Source: Pseudomonadota bacterium (GTDB taxonomy: Bacteria > Pseudomonadota > Gammaproteobacteria > Burkholderiales > Burkholderiaceae_D). From it: DNA of 7,777 nucleotides. Under the pieces are notes generated by a model that made no database searches, had not been told where the DNA came from, and worked only from the letters and a program-made list of their open reading frames with translations. Location: the NCBI GenBank assembly GCA_023416415.1, contig JAEZHR010000246.1:1-7777 (forward strand), written 5' to 3'. The position numbers and the translations under genes were made by a program. Below are positions 5,013 to 7,777 of this stretch, piece by piece. Position 1 is the first letter of the stretch; each line of letters starts with the position of its first letter.

Positions 5013-7712
5013 ATGAATGCACCACTGACCCCCGAACAGCGCAAGTCGCTGGAAAACATCACTCTCGACGACAAGTTCACGCTGGAGTCGGGGCGTGCCT
5101 TCATCACCGGCACCCAGGCCCTGATCCGGCTGCCGATGATGCAGCGCCAGCGCGACCTGCGCGCAGGCCTGAATACCGCCGGCTTCATCAGTGGCTATCG
5201 TGGCTCGCCGCTCGGCAGCGTGGACATGACGGCGATGAAGGCGCGCAAGTACCTCGAAGCGCATCACGTCAAGTTCCAGCCGGGCGTCAACGAAGATCTG
5301 GCCGCGACCGCGATCTGGGGTACGCAGCAGGTCAACCTCTTTCCGGGCGCGAAGTACGACGGCGTGTTCGGCATGTGGTACGGCAAGGGACCGGGCGTGG
5401 ACCGCTGCGGCGACGTCTTCAAGCACGCCAACATGGCCGGCACAGCGAAGCACGGCGGTGTGCTGGTGCTGGCCGGTGACGATCACGCCGCCAAGTCTTC
5501 TACCGCCGCGCACCAGAGCGAGCACATTCTCAAGGCTTGCGGCATCCCGGTACTGTATCCGGCCTCCGTTCAGGAGTACCTGGACTACGGCCTGCACGGC
5601 TGGGCAATGTCGCGCTACACCGGCCTGTGGGTGGCGATGAAGTGCGTGACCGACGTGGTCGAGTCCGGCGCTTCGGTCGAACTCGACCCGCACATGCCCA
5701 TCGTCATTCCGACCGAGTTCGAACTGCCCCCCGGCGGCCTGAACATCCGCTATCCGGATGCCGTGCTGGAGCAGGAAGCGCGGATGAACAACCACAAGTG
5801 GTATGCGGCGCTCGAATACGCGCGCGTCAACCGGCTCAACCGCATCGTATGGGACAGCCCGCGCCCGCGCATCGGCATCATCACGGCCGGCAAGTCCTAC
5901 CTCGATACGCGCCAGGCGCTGGCGGATCTTGGCATCGACGAACAGGTGGCAAAGGATATCGGCATCCGCCTGTACAAGGTCGGCATGACCTGGCCGCTCG
6001 AAGCCCAGGGCGTGCGCGCATTCGCGCAGGGCTTGGAAGAAATCATCGTGGTCGAGGAGAAGCGCCAGCTGCTTGAATACCAGTTGAAGGAAGAGCTGTA
6101 CAACTGGAGAGATGACGTTCGCCCGCGCGTGGTCGGCAAGTTCGACGATACCGGCGAATGGAGCGGCGACCATCGTCATGGTCACGGCAACTGGCTGCTG
6201 CCGGCGACCTATGAACTGAATCCGAGCCAGATCGCACGCGCGATCGCGGCGCGCATTGCCAAATACTTTGACGGCCAGCCGATCGCGCAGCGCATGCGCG
6301 AGCGCGTGGCCTACCTCGAAGCCAAGGATGCCGTGCTCAAGGCTGGAAGCAGCAGGCCCGATCCGAACAAGGACCGCATTCCACACTTCTGTTCGGGCTG
6401 CCCGCACAACACCTCGACCAAGGTGCCGGAAGGTTCGCGAGCCCTGGCTGGCATCGGCTGCCATTACATGGTGCTGTGGATGGATCGTCGCACGGCCACC
6501 TTCACCCACATGGGTGCCGAAGGCGTGACCTGGACCGGCCTTGCGCCGTTCACAGACGAGAAGCACGTCTTCGCCAATCTCGGCGACGGCACTTACTTCC
6601 ATTCCGGCCTGCTGGCGATTCGCGCGGCGGTGGCGAGCAAGGCCAACATGACCTACAAGATCCTCTACAACGACGCGGTGGCCATGACCGGCGGTCAGAC
6701 CGTCGACGGGCCACTCGATCCGGCGATGATCTCGCGCCAGATCGCGGCCGAGGGCGTGAATCCCATCGTGGTCGTCACCGACGAGCCGGAGAAGTATCCG
6801 GCCGGCGTGAACTGGGCACCGGGCGTGACCATCCGTCACCGCGACGAACTGGATGCGGTACAGAAGGAACTGCGCGAAGTGCAGGGTGTGTCGGCCATCA
6901 TCTATGACCAGACCTGCGCCTCGGAAAAGCGCCGCCGTCGCAAGAAGATCGGTCCGGACGGCAAGCCGGCCTACCCGGATCCGGCCAAGCGTGCGGTCAT
7001 CAACGAAGCTGTGTGCGAAGGCTGCGGCGACTGCAGCGTACAGTCGAACTGCCTGTCGGTGGAACCGCTGGAAACCGAGTTCGGCCGCAAGCGCCAGATC
7101 AACCAGTCTTCCTGCAACAAGGATTTCTCCTGCGTGAAGGGCTTCTGCCCGAGTTTTGTCACGGTCGAAGGCGGGCAGTTGCGCAAGCCGAAGAAGGCAG
7201 GCGTGGGCGCCGATGCCGGCGCGAAAAAGCTGCCGATCCTCGACGGCAGCAAACTGCCACAGCCGACGCTGCCTTCAACCGAAAATCCCTACGGCATTCT
7301 CGTGACGGGCATCGGCGGTACCGGCGTGGTCACGGTCGGACAGATCATCGCCATGGCCGCGCATGCCGAAGGCAAGGGCTGCTCGGTGCTGGACATGAGC
7401 GGCCTGGCGCAGAAGGGAGGTCCGGTGCTGTCGCATGTGCGACTGGCCGATTCGCCGGAGCTGATTCATTCCACGCGCGAGGGCACCGGCGCAGCGGATC
7501 TTGTCATCGGTTGCGATCTGATCGTCACCGCCAGCCGCGACGCACTGTCGCGCATGGGCGAGGGACGCACCCATGTTGCAGTCAACTCCACGAAGGCACC
7601 GACTGCCGCCTTTGTGAAAAACCCCAACTGGCAATTCCCGGGCGAACAGGCCGAGAACGACATCCGCGGCGCTTGCGGCGCAGACCGTGTCGATTTCGTC
7701 GAGGCCGGCTAG
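5013..7712 (+). CDS. Fused indolepyruvate:ferredoxin oxidoreductase (IorA-IorB type), cut by an in-frame TAG
   Basis: Enzymes of this family oxidatively decarboxylate aryl-pyruvates (indolepyruvate, phenylpyruvate) to aryl-acetyl-CoA, using thiamine diphosphate, CoA and iron-sulfur clusters and passing electrons to ferredoxin. The start at 5013 follows GGAG 5 bp upstream. Before the stop there are 899 residues. About 30-270 is the pyrimidine-binding domain (SGYRGSPLG at 60-68, GVNED at 91-95). About 455-640 is the thiamine-diphosphate domain (CSGCPHN from 460, GDG at 524-526, N553-D554). A cysteine-rich region (C668, C671, C674, C680, C701, C707, C712) probably ligates iron-sulfur clusters. 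An IorB-like gamma domain starts near 757 with ILVTGIGGTGVVTVG. TAG at 7710-7712 ends the frame inside the gamma domain. Fused homologs run to roughly 1,150-1,200 residues (from memory), and the frame after the stop still reads as family sequence, so the gene is probably a recent nonsense mutant or carries a sequence error. It is divergent from a LysR regulator that likely controls it. The exact 2-oxoacid substrate is uncertain. Confidence 0.9.
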   Translation: MNAPLTPEQRKSLENITLDDKFTLESGRAFITGTQALIRLPMMQRQRDLRAGLNTAGFISGYRGSPLGSVDMTAMKARKYLEAHHVKFQPGVNEDLAATAIWGTQQVNLFPGAKYDGVFGMWYGKGPGVDRCGDVFKHANMAGTAKHGGVLVLAGDDHAAKSSTAAHQSEHILKACGIPVLYPASVQEYLDYGLHGWAMSRYTGLWVAMKCVTDVVESGASVELDPHMPIVIPTEFELPPGGLNIRYPDAVLEQEARMNNHKWYAALEYARVNRLNRIVWDSPRPRIGIITAGKSYLDTRQALADLGIDEQVAKDIGIRLYKVGMTWPLEAQGVRAFAQGLEEIIVVEEKRQLLEYQLKEELYNWRDDVRPRVVGKFDDTGEWSGDHRHGHGNWLLPATYELNPSQIARAIAARIAKYFDGQPIAQRMRERVAYLEAKDAVLKAGSSRPDPNKDRIPHFCSGCPHNTSTKVPEGSRALAGIGCHYMVLWMDRRTATFTHMGAEGVTWTGLAPFTDEKHVFANLGDGTYFHSGLLAIRAAVASKANMTYKILYNDAVAMTGGQTVDGPLDPAMISRQIAAEGVNPIVVVTDEPEKYPAGVNWAPGVTIRHRDELDAVQKELREVQGVSAIIYDQTCASEKRRRRKKIGPDGKPAYPDPAKRAVINEAVCEGCGDCSVQSNCLSVEPLETEFGRKRQINQSSCNKDFSCVKGFCPSFVTVEGGQLRKPKKAGVGADAGAKKLPILDGSKLPQPTLPSTENPYGILVTGIGGTGVVTVGQIIAMAAHAEGKGCSVLDMSGLAQKGGPVLSHVRLADSPELIHSTREGTGAADLVIGCDLIVTASRDALSRMGEGRTHVAVNSTKAPTAAFVKNPNWQFPGEQAENDIRGACGADRVDFVEAG
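7710..7712 (+). other. In-frame amber codon interrupting the oxidoreductase gene
   Basis: TAG is codon 900. The sequence reads VDFVEAG-stop-VATALMGDAIATN without any shift of frame. A single C-to-T change from CAG (Gln) would explain it, among other one-base changes. No other complete gene in the window ends in TAG (the others use TGA or TAA). Confidence 0.85.
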
Positions 7713-7777
7713 GTTGCCACCGCCCTGATGGGCGATGCCATCGCCACCAACATGTTCATGCTCGGCTATGCCTGGCA
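7713..7777 (+). pseudogene. Continuation of the oxidoreductase frame past the stop, cut by the window edge
   Basis: In the same frame as the gene before it, these bases encode VATALMGDAIATNMFMLGYAW and part of one more codon. The stretch is free of stops and looks like the next part of the gamma domain of fused indolepyruvate oxidoreductases. A downstream restart at ATG 7728 is possible in principle but has no ribosome binding site. The rest of the gamma domain and the C-terminal domain would lie beyond the window. Confidence 0.7.

Noticed and set aside
4608..6839. A 743-codon open frame on the minus strand opposite the oxidoreductase gene
   Set aside because: It is antisense to well-conserved coding sequence, overlaps the LysR N-terminus in another frame and shows no recognisable domain. 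Long shadow frames are common in GC-rich genes.

Overview
The window is a GC-rich, densely coded stretch of ordinary chromosome with short intergenic gaps. Protein content suggests a betaproteobacterium, probably Burkholderiales-like: a one-domain bacterial phenylalanine hydroxylase beside a divergent Lrp-type regulator, a fused indolepyruvate:ferredoxin oxidoreductase beside a divergent LysR-type regulator, and an E. coli-type CCA-adding enzyme with an HD domain. This placement is inferred from protein resemblance recalled from memory, not from a search. No RNA gene, CRISPR array, insertion sequence, phage gene or attachment site was seen.

Layout. Bases 1-1002 (+) hold the 3' four-fifths of cca. 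Bases 1173-1853 (+) encode a GNAT acetyltransferase behind a strong Shine-Dalgarno. It converges, 12 bp apart, on an Lrp/AsnC regulator (1866-2351, -). That regulator is divergent from phhA (2501-3412, +), phenylalanine 4-monooxygenase. An AT-rich control region between them carries a candidate -10 for each gene and inverted repeats that look like Lrp-type sites. A small secreted EF-hand protein (3463-3759, -) and a LysR regulator (3871-4788, -) follow. The LysR gene is divergent from a large gene (5013 onward, +) for a fused IorA-IorB oxidoreductase.

How they fit. PhhA turns phenylalanine into tyrosine. The IorAB-type enzyme oxidatively decarboxylates aryl-pyruvates, made by transamination of aromatic amino acids, to aryl-acetyl-CoA. 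The window therefore has two separate aromatic amino acid degradation points, each apparently controlled by its own divergent regulator. The other members (phhB, aromatic aminotransferase, downstream thioester steps) are not here.

Two points deserve most attention. The oxidoreductase gene is interrupted by an in-frame TAG at 7710-7712, and the same frame continues afterwards with what looks like the next part of the same protein. The LysR/oxidoreductase intergenic region contains two TTC-N7-GAA boxes exactly 31 bp apart, placed at about -65 and -34 of a recognisable promoter, a textbook LysR recognition/activation arrangement. No clearly novel system was found.
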